This document shows positions 1 through 10,984 of a stretch of 64,000 nucleotides of DNA, piece after piece. Under the pieces are notes generated by a model. It searched no databases and was not told where the DNA came from. It was given only the letters and a program-made list of their open reading frames with translations. A program made the position numbers and the translations under genes. Source of the DNA: Lumbricus rubellus (lineage: Eukaryota; Annelida; Clitellata; Crassiclitellata; Lumbricidae); assembly GCA_945859605.1 (NCBI GenBank), contig OX243822.1:25365685-25429684 (forward strand), written 5' to 3'. How positions within the stretch are numbered: position 1 is the first letter of the stretch; the number at the start of each line of letters is the position of its first letter.

Positions 1-249
1 AAACTGTAACGATAATTAAAATCCGAACGGAAATTATACACATTTATGACTAAAACTAGAAATGAAGTAATTTACTTACTGACTTAAAATTCTCTGGAAA
101 TGAGAGTTTTTCTGAAATTAAATACTGCACTTTGCAGTGAGTAGTTAGTATCCTGTACTAGTGTACTAGTGTAACTACGTTGATAGACCTTCAACTTCAA
201 GTAACTACGTTGATTGAACTCGAAGTAAGATTAGTTAAGAATGGTAACC

Positions 250-400
250 TGAACTGAAATTATTTAAGAACTCGAAGTTGAAGTTGAACTGAAATTATTT
301 AAGAACGCGAAGTTGAAGTTGAACTGAAATTATTTGAGAACTGAAACTGAACTGAAACTGAAATTACTTCCAGCCGAACTGAACTGAAACAGAAATTATT
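250..400. repeat. Degenerate tandem repeat, ~35-40 bp unit
   Basis: About three to four imperfect copies of a unit built on GAACTGAAATTATTT and GAAGTTGAAGTTGAACTG follow one another. It is non-coding. The flanks (1-250 and 493-1160) hold nothing recognisable apart from AT-rich sequence and short simple repeats. Confidence 0.7.
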
Positions 401-420
401 TTGTGAAGTAAAATAACACT

Positions 421-492
421 GGTATGTATGTATGCATGTATTTATGTATGTATGTACGTACGCACATACGTACGTACATACGTACGTACACC
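421..492. repeat. Tetranucleotide microsatellite (TATG/TACG)
   Basis: A run of TATG-type repeats passes into TACG/CGTA repeats, giving a nearly self-complementary purine/pyrimidine-alternating stretch. No gene is involved. Confidence 0.85.
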
Positions 493-1162
493 TCGGGTCT
501 ATGGCTTGAATTCAATAAAGGTGGTTTCAGGTTTCAAGTAAAACGCAAGCGACGCCACTTGCTCAACCATAATTAGGCCTACTCATAAATTTTAGACCAT
601 ACAATTTGGCAGCTCAGCTAGTTCGAAAGGTCCTTCATCTAGGCCTATATCTGGCTTGACAACGGAAAGAAACAAATGATTGAGAAACATTTACACAGAA
701 TACGTTCCGCCAACAAAACCTTTAACAATTTCACTTATGCACAACGCGCAGGAATAATAATACCACAACAGCTAATTCACTTCTTGTTTGATGAGGAGGA
801 GAACAGACAGTTGTATATTAATTACAAGTGACATAGTAATTATATTAATCACAAGTGACATAGTAATTAATCGTCGATATAATTAGGCCTATAGGTCTGC
901 TTCAGTACTACAAATGCAGTAACATAAAATAACATTAAAGTGTGTCCCTAACTGCGTCTCCCTCTCTGTCTCCATCCCCGTCTGCCTCCGAATAAGCCTA
1001 CCTTTCTGTCTCTCTGTCTGTCAGTCAGTCAATCAGTAATGCACAAAGTGCAGAAGGGCAGGCAGGAAGGAATCCACAGGAGGTCACCATTGACACGTAA
1101 GGTTAATTTTTAAGGACTATATCTTAAGTTACAAAATTTAACATTCGACAAACTGCCGAAAT

Positions 1163-1388
1163 TCACTGCGGTTCCTCATTATAGACAACCAGTGGTTGGT
1201 TCAATTGCATGTATGCGTTGTCACGCTGGTCTCTTTCTCTATCCTCTGCATCCAGTTCGAAGTATACTCTCGCTGGTGTCTCGACGCTGATTCCCTGAGC
1301 TTCGTTTACGCTGACGACTTCGTATACGTCCGTTTCGTAATAAACCGAGTCCGCTGCTTCTGTTGATCTCAACTGTTGCCTATTTTTT
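1163..1388 (-). CDS. Terminal exon: tyrosine-rich cytoplasmic tail of the lectin receptor
   Basis: Last exon of the lectin-receptor model. The acceptor AG is at 1390-1389, one base completes the split arginine codon from the transmembrane exon, and the frame then runs 75 codons including a stop at 1163. Visible motifs are a tandem tyrosine pair followed by YEVV, then YFEL and YMQL, spaced about 16 and 13 residues apart. The spacing does not fit a canonical ITAM (6-8 residues). Paralogous exons with the same motif order lie at 9333-9525 and 63102-63315, supporting it as real coding sequence. Confidence 0.7.
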
Positions 1389-4300
1389 CTTAAACACAAA
1401 TGCAATTTTTAAGCTTTGCAATAATTGTTGAGCATGGCATCTATTGAATAGACCTACATTTATTAGTTAGGCCGATGTCTCATAAACAGAAACTTTAGAA
1501 GGAGGAACTGAAGAAACGAATAACAGGATAGCCTAATTGCGATTCATCTGTTTACATATTCGTCTATCTAATCTATTACAGTAGTTCATTGAGCTTAGGC
1601 CCCATTTAGTCATTTCAAATATTTATATAGCGCCGCTTCAAGGGTTCTACTCAAGAGCGATCCTGACTCCAGAACGGCTGAAACAGAGAACTATGAGATC
1701 AGCATAAAAGAGTCAGCAAGGGCCAACCAATGAGAAGGAGCGATGCATATTGGGAGCGAAGATGAGCTCTAGGTGAAGCGTAAGGAAGAGAACAACAAAC
1801 ATGAACTAGGTTATCTAATTATAATATGGTTTCATAGAAGACTGGCTCCGTATTTAACTTAATAATTCGCGTAGGCCTATTTAGTTATTTTAATGATCGT
1901 AATAGCCTAACAATACTGTTGACTTTAAAGTTTCGCATTTCAATGGCAAAAAGCATTGATTAATTGTTAAATACTCTAATTCTAATCGGTTTATTTCGGA
2001 TTGTTCGATAAATGTTTTACTTATTTTTGTAGTAAACAATATGACGAACGCTGATAATGTGAGAAGTCTGGTTGGAAATTAGGCGATCGTTTTGCATCTA
2101 AGCTTCTAAAATCTATTGATGGAAAAGTCTAAAATGACGACACAAATGCTATTAAGTTAATCGTTACCTTCGAACCACGACAACAAAAACCGAAACAATC
2201 CCAATTGTGATGATCAGGCAGACAACGCCAACGATGACAAATAACGCTGTTGAGACATAAACTAAAAGTAATACAAATGTGTTAGAAAATTGACTAGGCC
2301 TACTTCAATTCGCAGATGAATGCCATGAGTTAAAGTTGAACGGATAAAAAGATATAAATATTTAAACTTCATATGCCGAAACTTCAGTTTACAAGCAATT
2401 TTTCTGTCAGATTCAATAAAAAGTAAGACAAAATGTTTTTCATATTTCTATAATGCCTGATAATTAATCATACTAAAATTTTCCAGATATTTAGAGGTTT
2501 GAACCAAGAATAGGATTCCAAAACATCATGTCATAAATTTGAACGGATACAAAGATATGAATATTTAAACTACATCTGCAGAAATGTCTGTTTTCAGCAA
2601 GTCTGTTATAGTGTTCGTTGCGGTTTCGATGCTTGATAGTTCCAAATTTTGATCTTCAGGGATCCTGGAGTAAAATTAACGGAGTAGGCCTATATTATGG
2701 CAATATTCTGCTGTCACAACATCTTCCACCTGTTATCAGAAATCTATAGCCCCAGAAGGTTGTTTTCTTTTTCAACAGAACAGCGCCAGTCCACAGAGCC
2801 AAGAAAACCATCGAAATGCTGACAAGAGAGACGCCAGACTTCATTTCTCCCACATTATGGCCTCCGAACAGCCCAGATTTGAATCATGTCGACTATAAAG
2901 TGTGGAGCGTGATGCAAGACCGAGTCTACCAGACAACAATCCATGCTATTTATAAACGATCTGAAGCAACGCTTGTTGGAAGTGTGGGATGGCAAGGACT
3001 AGAGGATAATCGACGATGCATGCTGTTGCCTAATAACGCCAGCGCCCCCAGGTTTACATGCAAGCAGAAGGAGGAGGACATTTTGAGCATGTTATTTAAT
3101 TAAATAATCAAACCATACTGTTGGAGTCATATTGTTAGTTCAATTCTTTACATATCTGGAAAATTTTATAAAGATTAATCATCAGGCATTAGAGATATAA
3201 AGAAACATTTTATTGAATCTGACAGGAAATTGCTTGTAAACTGAAATTTCGGCGTATGAAGTTTAAATATTCATATCTTTTTATCCGTTCAACTTTATCT
3301 CATGAAATTTTGGAATCATATTCTTGGTCCATTTCTCTAAGATTTTAGCGTGATCAGGGCCGGATTAACCAGTATGCCATGTATGCCATGGCGGCGGGCC
3401 CCCCGTCGTCAGGGGGCCCCCCGTCCGTGACCAACAAAAAAATTTCAGTCCACATTTCCATTTATTCAACTTCACTCCAAGGACAGTGATGTGTAAATTC
3501 ATGTCAATTGCTGATTGGTTTTTATGAAGGCAATCAATAGGCTATATCTGCCATCTACATGTGTAATCATGATTTTGTCGCTAATCCATACTTTTAAATA
3601 GATCTTCGAAGCACTGATGAGGGGAAATAAAATTGCATAAAGTTGCATTTGAAGTGTGGGGTCAATTTCGCGCTGAGACCTTTTGGCAATCGTCAATCGG
3701 TTAGTGTTTTCATTAAGATGGGCGTATAGGAATGCTACATGCAAAGAAGTTCAGAATGTGCTCAGATTTTAACGGTTTTCGATGTGCTGGATGCTGACAC
3801 GATTATAGAATTGTTACTCGCATCGGAAAAGACATAATTATTTTGGTGGTTTAGAAGCTGCAGTATTTATTATCTATTGAAATGTTTCAGTTCGCTATGC
3901 TGTGCAAACAGTGGCGGCCTATAGCCTACAATTTAGCAGGTCGCACCAAGGTCATGCATGGTTAATGGTTATGGTAGTTATTCATCACGTCAAAGAAATT
4001 AGTCTAGCGTACGGAAGATATCAAAATTTCAAAAAATATTTGATAGGTCATAAGGCAGGTCAAGAGCAAAATAGGCAAGTCAAGTCATGTGATTTATATG
4101 GCATATCACCGCCAAAACGCAGAGACTATATAGGCCTAGACTAAATCACCAGCTTCTCTTGCCATGGTGCAGAACACTGAAGCTCTTCAATCTACATTCC
4201 CAAGGTGTCCATTGCTCTCCGTATGTATGCTACAAGTGCATGATGGTATACATATCCAACTGCAATGGTGAAAAATCTTAGATCCTTCATCAAACTGGCA

Positions 4301-6646
4301 TTATTCAAGAATAATCTGTGGAGAACAATTGCAAGAAAACGCCTAACTGCAGTGGAACTTCTCAGTGATCCATTACACTGTTTCTTTCAATGACAATTTA
4401 TTAACCAGCTTGCACACTACCAAGAGTAGAAAAATGTTGACCATTATTATAGTCGATCGGTATTTCGTAGAATTTAAACCGTTAGACTGAACAATATCTA
4501 CTGCATCGACGTCTATATAATGGTGTAGGCCTAATGGTGTCGCTTAGCTTGGTTTTCATTAAGCTGCACATTATTAGGTCTGAGTTAGGCCTATAAAAAA
4601 TTACGGTCAATATAGGCTACAGGCATGGACGGAGTTTGGTTTCCGTTCGGGGGGCAGATACTTAGTCCAGATCAAGCGGAACCGAAAAAGATTTTCTCGG
4701 CCAAAAAAATTTATGACCATGTTTTAGTCATTCAATTAAGCCTTCTTGGGGGGGGGCAAAATCCGGGGAAAAGATACCATTTTCCATGGTGAAAAAACTG
4801 ACTCTGGGCCTTCTTGGAAGGGGGGCTCAGCCGCCAAGCCCCTGATAAACTCCGCCCATGATTATAGGCATGCATTAACATGTGAGAGGAACATGGTGAC
4901 AGAAGGTCAATGTGGATTAAGGGCCCCCCGGAGTATATGGCGGCGGGCCCCCCGAGAGCTTAATCCGGCCCTGAGCGTGATATGTTATCAGGCATTAAAG
5001 ATATATGAAAAACAATTTGTCTTAGTTTTTTTTACTCACGGTGTATATAAATGTTTATCTTTATTAGCGGTAATTAGGGCATTTCTCTTTCATCCTTAGT
5101 TAATAAATTGCAGTGACCACTGGACCGGTGCTAAATCGTCCGGTGATCAATCGTCCGGTGATCAATCGTCTGGTGATCAATCGTCCGGTGATCAATAATT
5201 ATTGTCCGCGCACCCTTTTTACAGCGGCAATGACGACGATGCTGATGACGACGACGATGGTGATAATGATCAAATTGATGGCGGCCATAATAATAATAAA
5301 GCAATCATACAAATCTGGCTCGCTGCGAGACACCTACGTTTCCTCGCTGTATCCTAATTTGAAGGGCAACAGACAAGAATCAGAGTTACATAATTGTTCA
5401 GATGGTGATTATACATACTTACCTATGCGTCTAGCACGTGACATCACCGTAAGGTTAACTTACCTTGTGCGTCATCTATGCAGTTGTATGTGATGCGTTC
5501 AAAGTCGTTATAAGGCCAATAGCCCAAGAGCCGGAACCCACAAGGGATCTTTTCCTGGAGAACGTCAACAGTGCAATTGCTTTGACCGTCACACATGTGG
5601 TGGACATCCATTGTATGGTTTGCACTTGCATTATAAGTGCAATCATTGTCTCTGATGTAGCAATTGGATCCAACACCATAAGTATCTCCAAGGACTACGT
5701 CTATTATCTCGATGACCTTCATCTCTGGACAGCTCAGATTTAGTTTGGATTCAACACAACCTTGCGCAATTTCTGTAAAACATTGAAATGCAAAATAATA
5801 TTATTTCACAAAGAAGCACAAACATTACGACAGCCCTCCCCTGAACAGTGGCGGCGCCAGGATTTCAATTCTGGGGGCTGAATCCTCGCGTAGGAAATTT
5901 CCATTTCTGACGACCTTTTTAAAGTCATTTGCTCGAAATCTCATGGATATATTTCATTTTTGTACATCGTTGTCCAACACTTCAGAGTGTCGCCTCGAAA
6001 ATGCTTAACCTTTTTTTAGATTTGCACACTGCAGCAGTCGCAGCTTTTTAAGTTGTCACTCAACAAAATCTCATTTGTGTCCAAAGAGTGGACAACACTG
6101 TAAAAACTTATAGGCCTAGTGATATTTATGACTATTTCTGAAATATTGGGGATATGAGCATCTTCGTTCCCCCTACCACAAACTTTGGAGACCGTTTCCC
6201 CATGTGCCTATACGTCTGTCCCCATGAGTGCATGTGCATAGGCCTAGTGGTTAGAATGGTAGACTGCTCCTTCAGAGGTCGGCGACTCCATCTCTAGATT
6301 TCTCTTTCACTACATTATGTTGCAATTGCAATTAACCTCTAATTAGTCTAATAGGCCTACATTGGCCGTAAAAGACATAGATACATGTAACTATTCTCTG
6401 GTGGAAGATACTCGTTGTCTTTTGTTCAAAGCTTCAGCAGCTGTAAAAAAAGCTACGGTATTGATAGACATGTAAGAATAAGTCACAATAGACTTCACCA
6501 AAAATAATTATGTCTATGATATCAACAGATAACTGAAAAAGAGCATTCTACGTACCGTCTGAAACACATGCTTGAAAGCAGACGACCATCGCAACCATCT
6601 GCACTACCGAACAGCCGTAGCCTCCAAATGGAAACGTCATCTTCAT
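1163..6646 (-). CDS. Predicted membrane-anchored SUEL/rhamnose-binding-lectin receptor (4 exons)
   Basis: Gene model built by eye: join of 6646-6556, 5772-5464, 2261-2168 and 1388-1163 on the minus strand. Every junction has GT donor and AG acceptor, and the phases agree (1-1-2). The exons total 720 nt, so 239 residues plus stop. Domain order is signal peptide, one galactose/rhamnose-binding SUEL-type lectin domain, one transmembrane helix, and a ~75-residue cytoplasmic tail with three YxxV/L motifs (YEVV, YFEL, YMQL). Inferred role: a cell-surface carbohydrate receptor whose tail could be tyrosine-phosphorylated or bind endocytic adaptors. SUEL domains are known from sea urchin egg lectin, fish rhamnose-binding lectins and latrophilins. 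The long third intron holds a mariner relic and a hAT MITE. Further exons inside introns cannot be excluded, and the model has no transcript support. Confidence 0.65.
1610..1700 (-). repeat. Probable 3'-end relic of a CR1-like LINE
   Basis: The words ATTTATATAGCGCCGCTTCA and the following GAGCGATCCTGAC resemble the 3' ends of the LINEs at 44.39 and 52.17 kb (ATTTATATAGCGCC). It is a short solo tail in the intron between the tail and transmembrane exons. Nothing else is recognisable between 1700 and 2160. Confidence 0.4.
2168..2261 (-). CDS. Transmembrane exon of the lectin receptor
   Basis: A 94-nt exon with acceptor AG at 2263-2262 and donor GTAACG beginning at 2167. It encodes about 30 residues, mostly V, I, L, F, G and A (for example GVVCLIITIGIV), ending in a basic stop-transfer arginine. 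It enters in phase 1 and leaves in phase 2, matching the lectin exon upstream and the tail exon downstream. A close paralogue at 63821-63923 keeps the core of the hydrophobic run. Confidence 0.7.
2325..3310. mobile_element. Degraded mariner/Tc1-type element with long inverted repeats
   Basis: Sequence from about 2325 to 2515 recurs inverted at about 3140-3310 (shared words include AAAGTTGAACGGATA and TTACAAGCAATTT), flanking a transposase remnant. A further partial copy of the arm starts near 2535. The element lies in the intron between the lectin and transmembrane exons, so it is probably carried as intronic DNA. Confidence 0.65.
2740..3103 (+). pseudogene. Mariner-family transposase C-terminal remnant
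   Basis: The plus strand carries the mariner signature WPPNSPDLN followed by DYKVW, preceded in a nearby frame by an FQQN-SA block that corresponds to the second catalytic region. The readable frame (2816-3103, 95 codons) covers only the C-terminal third. Upstream catalytic parts are missing or out of frame, and downstream residues look scrambled by frameshifts. Established knowledge: mariner transposases use a DDD triad and end with this PNSPDLNP-type block. I call it a dead fragment that cannot encode an active enzyme. Confidence 0.7.
3355..4973. mobile_element. Non-autonomous hAT-like MITE with 8-bp target duplication
   Basis: It begins CAGGGCCGGATTAA and ends TTAATCCGGCCCTG, a terminal inverted repeat. 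It is flanked on both sides by AGCGTGAT (3347-3354 and 4974-4981), an exact 8-bp target-site duplication as expected for hAT elements. Subterminal GC-rich blocks (GGCGGCGGGCCCCCC) occur at both ends. No transposase ORF was found inside. A nested inverted pair (GGCGGAGTTT-like at about 4627 and AAACTCCGCCCATG at about 4848) suggests a second small element within it. Confidence 0.85.
5125..5196. repeat. 15-bp minisatellite (CGGTGATCAATCGTC)
   Basis: Four to five copies of a 15-bp unit with one or two substitutions. The plus-strand reading frame through it (5113-5493) is a by-product of the repeat and overlaps the lectin exon on the other strand. Confidence 0.85.
5464..5772 (-). CDS. SUEL-type (galactose/rhamnose-binding) lectin domain exon
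   Basis: A 309-nt symmetrical phase 1-1 exon encoding 103 residues, with acceptor AG at 5774-5773 and donor GTAAGT from 5463. Cysteines are arranged as in SUEL-type lectins: an early C before the first strand, then VLGDTYGVGSNC, a DNDC loop, HHMCDGQSNCTV and late C residues before ITYNC. Several NxS/T sites (NAS, NHT, NCT) suggest N-glycosylation. Known family role: binding of L-rhamnose or D-galactose glycans. A single domain is present, whereas egg lectins often carry several. The classical C-terminal calcium-independent sugar-binding residues cannot be confirmed by eye. Confidence 0.75.
6238..6312 (+). repeat. Possible tRNA-derived SINE or tRNA relic
   Basis: The stretch CTAGTGGTTAGAATGGTAGAC resembles an A box with D-loop and is followed about 25 nt later by GGTCGGCGACTCC, a degraded B box. 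There is no foldable acceptor stem that I can see, so this is not called as a functional tRNA. Confidence 0.3.
6556..6646 (-). CDS. Signal-peptide exon of the lectin receptor
   Basis: It starts at ATG 6646 and runs 30 codons plus one base to donor GTACGT. The product has a short basic N-terminus and a hydrophobic core (VVQMVAMVVCF) ending near an ACVS-type cleavage region, which is a plausible secretory signal. Phase 1 at its 3' end matches the 5' phase of the lectin exon. A second in-frame ATG lies two codons downstream at 6640. Confidence 0.6.
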
Positions 6647-6748
6647 TGCCCCAAAAGAACCTACTAAGAATTAATCATAACCATCCCAACGTTTATTTTT
6701 TCATATTTATTTGTTTTTCCTGAACCAACAAACACACAGGATACAATT

Positions 6749-6937
6749 ATGGCAGTAAACAATAACATAATTTGGTTAAGAAGGGGAGACCCAGAAGGCT
6801 ATCCCAATGAACTTCCTATTTTACTTAATGAAGGAATTCCTATCACCCAAGTGGCATCCACAAAATGTTTGGGGGTATACATAGGAATGTCTTCGATAAG
6901 TAAAATAGGAAGTTCATTGGGATTTTTTTTATGTTAG
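6749..6937 (+). pseudogene. LINE reverse-transcriptase fragment with a hairpin
   Basis: A short frame contains the non-LTR RT thumb-type motif KCLGVYI after an ITQV-ST spacer, typical of the segment following the YADD block in CR1/jockey-like LINEs. The fragment ends in an inverted copy of its own middle: CCAATGAACTTCCTATTTTA (about 6805) pairs with a reverse-complement copy near 6900-6923, giving a roughly 25-bp stem with a loop of about 65 nt. It is a truncated rearranged remnant. Confidence 0.45.
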
Positions 6938-7344
6938 GCTATCTGAAGAGGATAGTTGGTTTTATCCAAATTAAAGGGAGACCCAGAAGGGATGGAGAAT
7001 CCCGCTAATTGGGCCACCCATTATTCATGTGCAGATATAAAAAAAAGAACATGACAGCACATTCAATTGAAGCAAATTTTAGGCTACTTACAAGCAGACC
7101 GGTAAAGTTCAGTGATCGGTTCGCCGCTCAATAAAAGTTCAGCTTCCTCTAAATCATTATCTGTCGTGTCGGGCTATCTATAGATCAATTATTTAGGCTA
7201 TTGTTAAAATAAACGTCATTAACCGCTATATACTTCAAAAATTCAACTGTCACTTTGAGCAATAAAAACTGTGGTTATGGTTATGGTTAAAATAAGAGGA
7301 CCAATTACGGCACATTATAATTGAGCACCCTAATGCCAGGTCCG

Positions 7345-7580
7345 TCCTATCCATCCATCCATCCATCCATCCATCCATCCATCCATCCATCCATTCATCC
7401 ATTCACCCACCTACCTACCTACTACCTACCTAACTATCCATCCATCCCCCCACCCATCCATCCATCCACCCATCCATCCATCCATCCATCCACCCATCAA
7501 TCTTTCCAGACATCCATCTATCTCTGTTTCTCTCTTGCTCCATCCATCTGTCCATCCACCCATCTATCTATGTAGCCTAC
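7345..7580. repeat. (CATC)n microsatellite
   Basis: Long runs of CATC interrupted by CACC, TACC and CTAT variants. The apparent ORF rich in H, P, S and I across it is repeat-encoded. The stretch 7600-8390 contains one 108-codon open frame (7629-7955) with no recognisable motif. Confidence 0.9.
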
Positions 7581-8399
7581 ATGCAGGCCTATCTGCCTGT
7601 CTATTTACGAGTCTAGCCTAGGTAGTGATTGCGTTTCAATCGTCGAATTTCTCTTTATAGTTTTGAAATCTATTCAGCCATGAAAAAATCGCAGGCCAAC
7701 CTTGACGACAGTATATCTTTTCAGACAGAAATCCGTGTTCAATCTAATACTTCCACGAGGCCTCGCAGTGACAAGGTTGACGTTCAGCTATCTGAAAAAC
7801 GTGTGACTACTAAACATACATGTAGTTTTGATCTCGCTAACAGTTTTCACCAATGCCACTGCGCGGGTCCAGCGAGTAAGCCAAATGAGAGCGATTGCCA
7901 GTTCAGGAAGTGTTACAGTGTAAGAGACTTTAAACCCATTAATTTTGTCAAATAATTGCTAATCCTTCTAAATTATACGATGTCCCGAGGCTAGTTAAAC
8001 CTTAATTTATGACGACATAAATAATAAGCCTAGCTGATTACTATTTTGTAACAGAAAACTTTTTATTTAATGTTTGCGCAAATAGCCTATCATATAATCT
8101 CGCGAGTTGATGATTCCATCTCCCTATAACCCAGAGCTGTAATAGGCTATCAGACAGAAAGCATTATATCCGACTCGTCCCTTCTACTGCTACACCAAGT
8201 AACCTTCCTCTTCCCCAGACCAGACCATAGAAAGTGAAACCAATGCAGCAAGAGATGGGCAGGTCACCGTTCCAAGCAAAAATTTATGGAGTTTACTTGC
8301 TGCCAATACGACGAATAAAACAAGAAGTGCTAGAAAAATAGGCTAGTAGAGGGATAAGAGGGTTTTAAAAAGGAAATGGGAGGGAAATATAAAAATCTG

Positions 8400-8795
8400 C
8401 ATGTCCGTCTGGTTCTGTCAGTATGTCTGACTGGTTCTGTGTGAATGTGTCTGGCTCTGTCTGCATGTCTGACTGGTTCTGTGTGAATGTGTCTGGCTCT
8501 GTCTGCATGTCTGACTGGTTCTGTCTGCATGTCTGGCTGGGTATGTCTGCGAGTTTGGCTTGTTCTGTCTGCATGTCTGGCTGGGTATGTCTGCGAGTTT
8601 GGCTTGTTCTGTCTGCATGTCTGGCTGGGTATGTCTGCATATGTGTCTGGTTCTGTATGCATATCTGGCTAATTCTGCCTGTCTGTCTATGACTCTCTGG
8701 TCCTGTCTATCTGTTTGTTTAGCCGGTTCTGACTGCCTAGTTGTTTGTCTGGTCTATGTGTCTGTCTGCTTGTCTGGCTGGTTCTGTCTCTCTCT
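8400..8795. repeat. TGTCTG-rich minisatellite, units of ~30-45 bp
   Basis: Repeated blocks of CTGTCTGCATGTCTG, GTGTGAATGTGTCTGG and CTGGGTATGTCTGCGAG. All six frames stay partly open because the units lack stops, producing overlapping artefact ORFs on both strands. 8800-9280 is AT-rich with no recognised feature. Confidence 0.85.
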
Positions 8796-9332
8796 TGAAA
8801 ACATACCAATCTATCAGATCAATTAATAAATCAAAGTCTTCTGTTATCACATATTTGCCTACAAACAGCAATCTCATCAAGTCATCATATATTTCAGAAA
8901 AATAATTTAAACTTAAGCCTAAACAAGTTATTAAAACCTCAAAATATCCACATTCACAAATCAAACGGGTATTAGTTCATATATTGAAAATCGAATTCAG
9001 TTCAAATATTTTGGTCTCGATGAACTTGCGCTATATAAATGCTTCACTGATTGCATAACTCTGCTTTACTCTGATTAATTCATCAATATAACAATCTGTT
9101 CAGAAGTTTATGAATATAATACACAACTTAAGAAGAAAGTCTCAGCCTCTATCCCCGTCTGTTTCTCTGTCTGTCAATCAATCAGTAATGTCCAAAGTGC
9201 AGAAGGGCAAGCAGGAAGGAATCCACAAAAGGTCACTATTGACACGTAAGCTTCATTTCTAAGGACTATATCATAGGTCTGGTTCTAAACTGTCGAAATT
9301 CACTGCGATTCCTCATTATAGACGACCAACGG

Positions 9333-9525
9333 TTAGTTCATTTGCGTGTATTCGTTGTCACGCTCGACTCTTTCTCTATCCTCTGCATCCAGTTCACAGT
9401 ATGCTCTTGCGGGTGTCTCGACACTGATTCCCTGAGTTTCGTTCACGCTGACGACTTCGTATACGTCCGTTTCCACATAAACCGTCTTCGATTCGTCTGT
9501 CGGTTTCACTTGTTGCCTCTTTTTT
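9333..9525 (-). CDS. Paralogous cytoplasmic-tail exon of a lectin-receptor-like gene
   Basis: The minus strand carries acceptor AG at 9527-9526, then one base and 64 codons to TAA at 9335-9333. The product matches the 1163-1388 tail in order: basic start (KKRQQ), a VYEVVSV block, an SVETPARAY segment, CELDAEDRER and a final NEYTQMN. The YMQL motif has become YTQM and the C-terminus is shorter. No matching transmembrane exon was found upstream to ~13 kb, so it may be an orphan exon, an alternative last exon of a gene not seen here, or a pseudogene fragment. Confidence 0.5.
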
Positions 9526-9713
9526 CTTAAACATAAATATGATTTTTACTTTACAATAGGCCTAATTGTTGAGGATAGCATTTAATGCTGAGTAGGCCCT
9601 ATACATTTAATAGTCATCTAGGTTTCATCGACAGAAACTTCAGAAGTAGAAACTGAATAAACTAATAAAAGGATAATGAACTATGGATTGACGAAAAAAC
9701 TTTTTGAAATTTA

Positions 9714-10168
9714 TGTATTAAGTTTACTGGATAGCTAACGCTTCGGCTACTGGTCCATGGCCACTGATAAACTTTGCAACACGCGTGGTAAAGCCAATTA
9801 TTTCTTAGAGCAAATCCCAGGATTCTCGGGGGCAAATCCCAGGGTTCTTAGAGGCATACCATAGCAAAGGATAGGCGGTACAACACTCTGCTTTAAAACG
9901 CAAATTTCTCAGCAATGACACAAAATTGTCTAAAACCAGCCTGGGGTTTTTGAGTTGAGTGACATAGGCCCTACAAAACAATCATCCTAACTGTATTTAG
10001 CGGCCACTGAACAGATGATTTCTTGAAAATAGCCTTTAAAGTTTACGAATTTAACATGGGTTTACATAGGAACAAGCACTCGCATCTCTGACAGGAAGTC
10101 ACGTGTCATTCGCCATCGGCCATGGACCAGTAGCCGAAGCTTTAGCTATCCAGGAAACTTAATACACA
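9714..10168. mobile_element. MITE with ~48-bp terminal inverted repeats
   Basis: The left end TGTATTAAGTTT followed by CTGGATAGCTAA and GGCTACTGGTCCATGG recurs as the reverse complement at 10118-10168 with only a few mismatches. No coding capacity lies between. The target duplication could not be fixed by eye. Confidence 0.75.
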
Positions 10169-10984
10169 TCAATGATTTTGATCCTTTTCCGGGTCACATG
10201 ACGTAGCAGACTAGCATAGTTGTTGCTCGTTCTTTCTTTTGGTTTCAAGAAGCGGTAGCGCCATTTATCTTGGCTTGCTAGGCGAATTTTTCACGTTTTG
10301 CCCGTTTACGTGTGTTTTCTGTTAACAAAGTGTTCTGTAAGATTGTTACCACACGGGAATATGGGCTTCCACTTTTTGATAAAATAATCGCGTATTTGTC
10401 GAAAGTGATGAAGTTTAGTGAAGTATGCAGGACTTGACCCGTGCGTTACAAAGTGTGACTCCCGAAATTGCAGAAATTCGAGTAAGATTTGGATTTATAA
10501 AATAATGTCAGTTTCTTTGAAAGCTATGCCTACATTTATCGCATTTAACCATTCTTCGACATATCAGCGTACTTTTGTTTAGTTGCTTCTGTTTAACGGC
10601 CCTGTGATAACAAAGATCATTCGCTTCGCCCATAGGCGCCCGCAGGATTCTTTGCAGGGGGTGGTCAGTCACGGCCAGAAGAGTTGAGGGTAAACGTGCA
10701 TTCTAACGTCGTAAATTATTTTCACGCTTATAATGGCACAAAAATCGCCTTAAAATATTTCTATCAACGTGCTATTGCCTAACTCATGTATTATTATACT
10801 TAGAATTTGTGAAAAAGAAGGAAATCTATTGAAATATTATAATATTTTGTCATAACAAAGCGCCGATCGAAGTTGTTATTCAATTATGACCCTTTTCGGA
10901 AGTTGCGTGCGGCAAGTGTGCAATAAGACAGCACGCAAAAATAAGTAAGTAAAAGTCCGGCTTTTTCAATTGCATCAGTTGTTG

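Noticed and set aside
5113..5493. 126-codon plus-strand ORF starting in VINRPVINR repeats
   Set aside because: Repeat-derived start and antisense to the lectin exon, which has splice sites and cysteine pattern.
6238..6312. Functional tRNA gene
   Set aside because: A-box-like and B-box-like words but no acceptor stem or clean cloverleaf; more likely a SINE relic.
7321..7575. 84-codon ORF rich in HPSI
   Set aside because: Encoded by the (CATC)n microsatellite.
8330..8826. Several overlapping ORFs on both strands with TSQTCRQ or CLVLSACL repeats
   Set aside because: They lie in a TGTCTG-rich minisatellite that leaves many frames open; no domain and no gene context.
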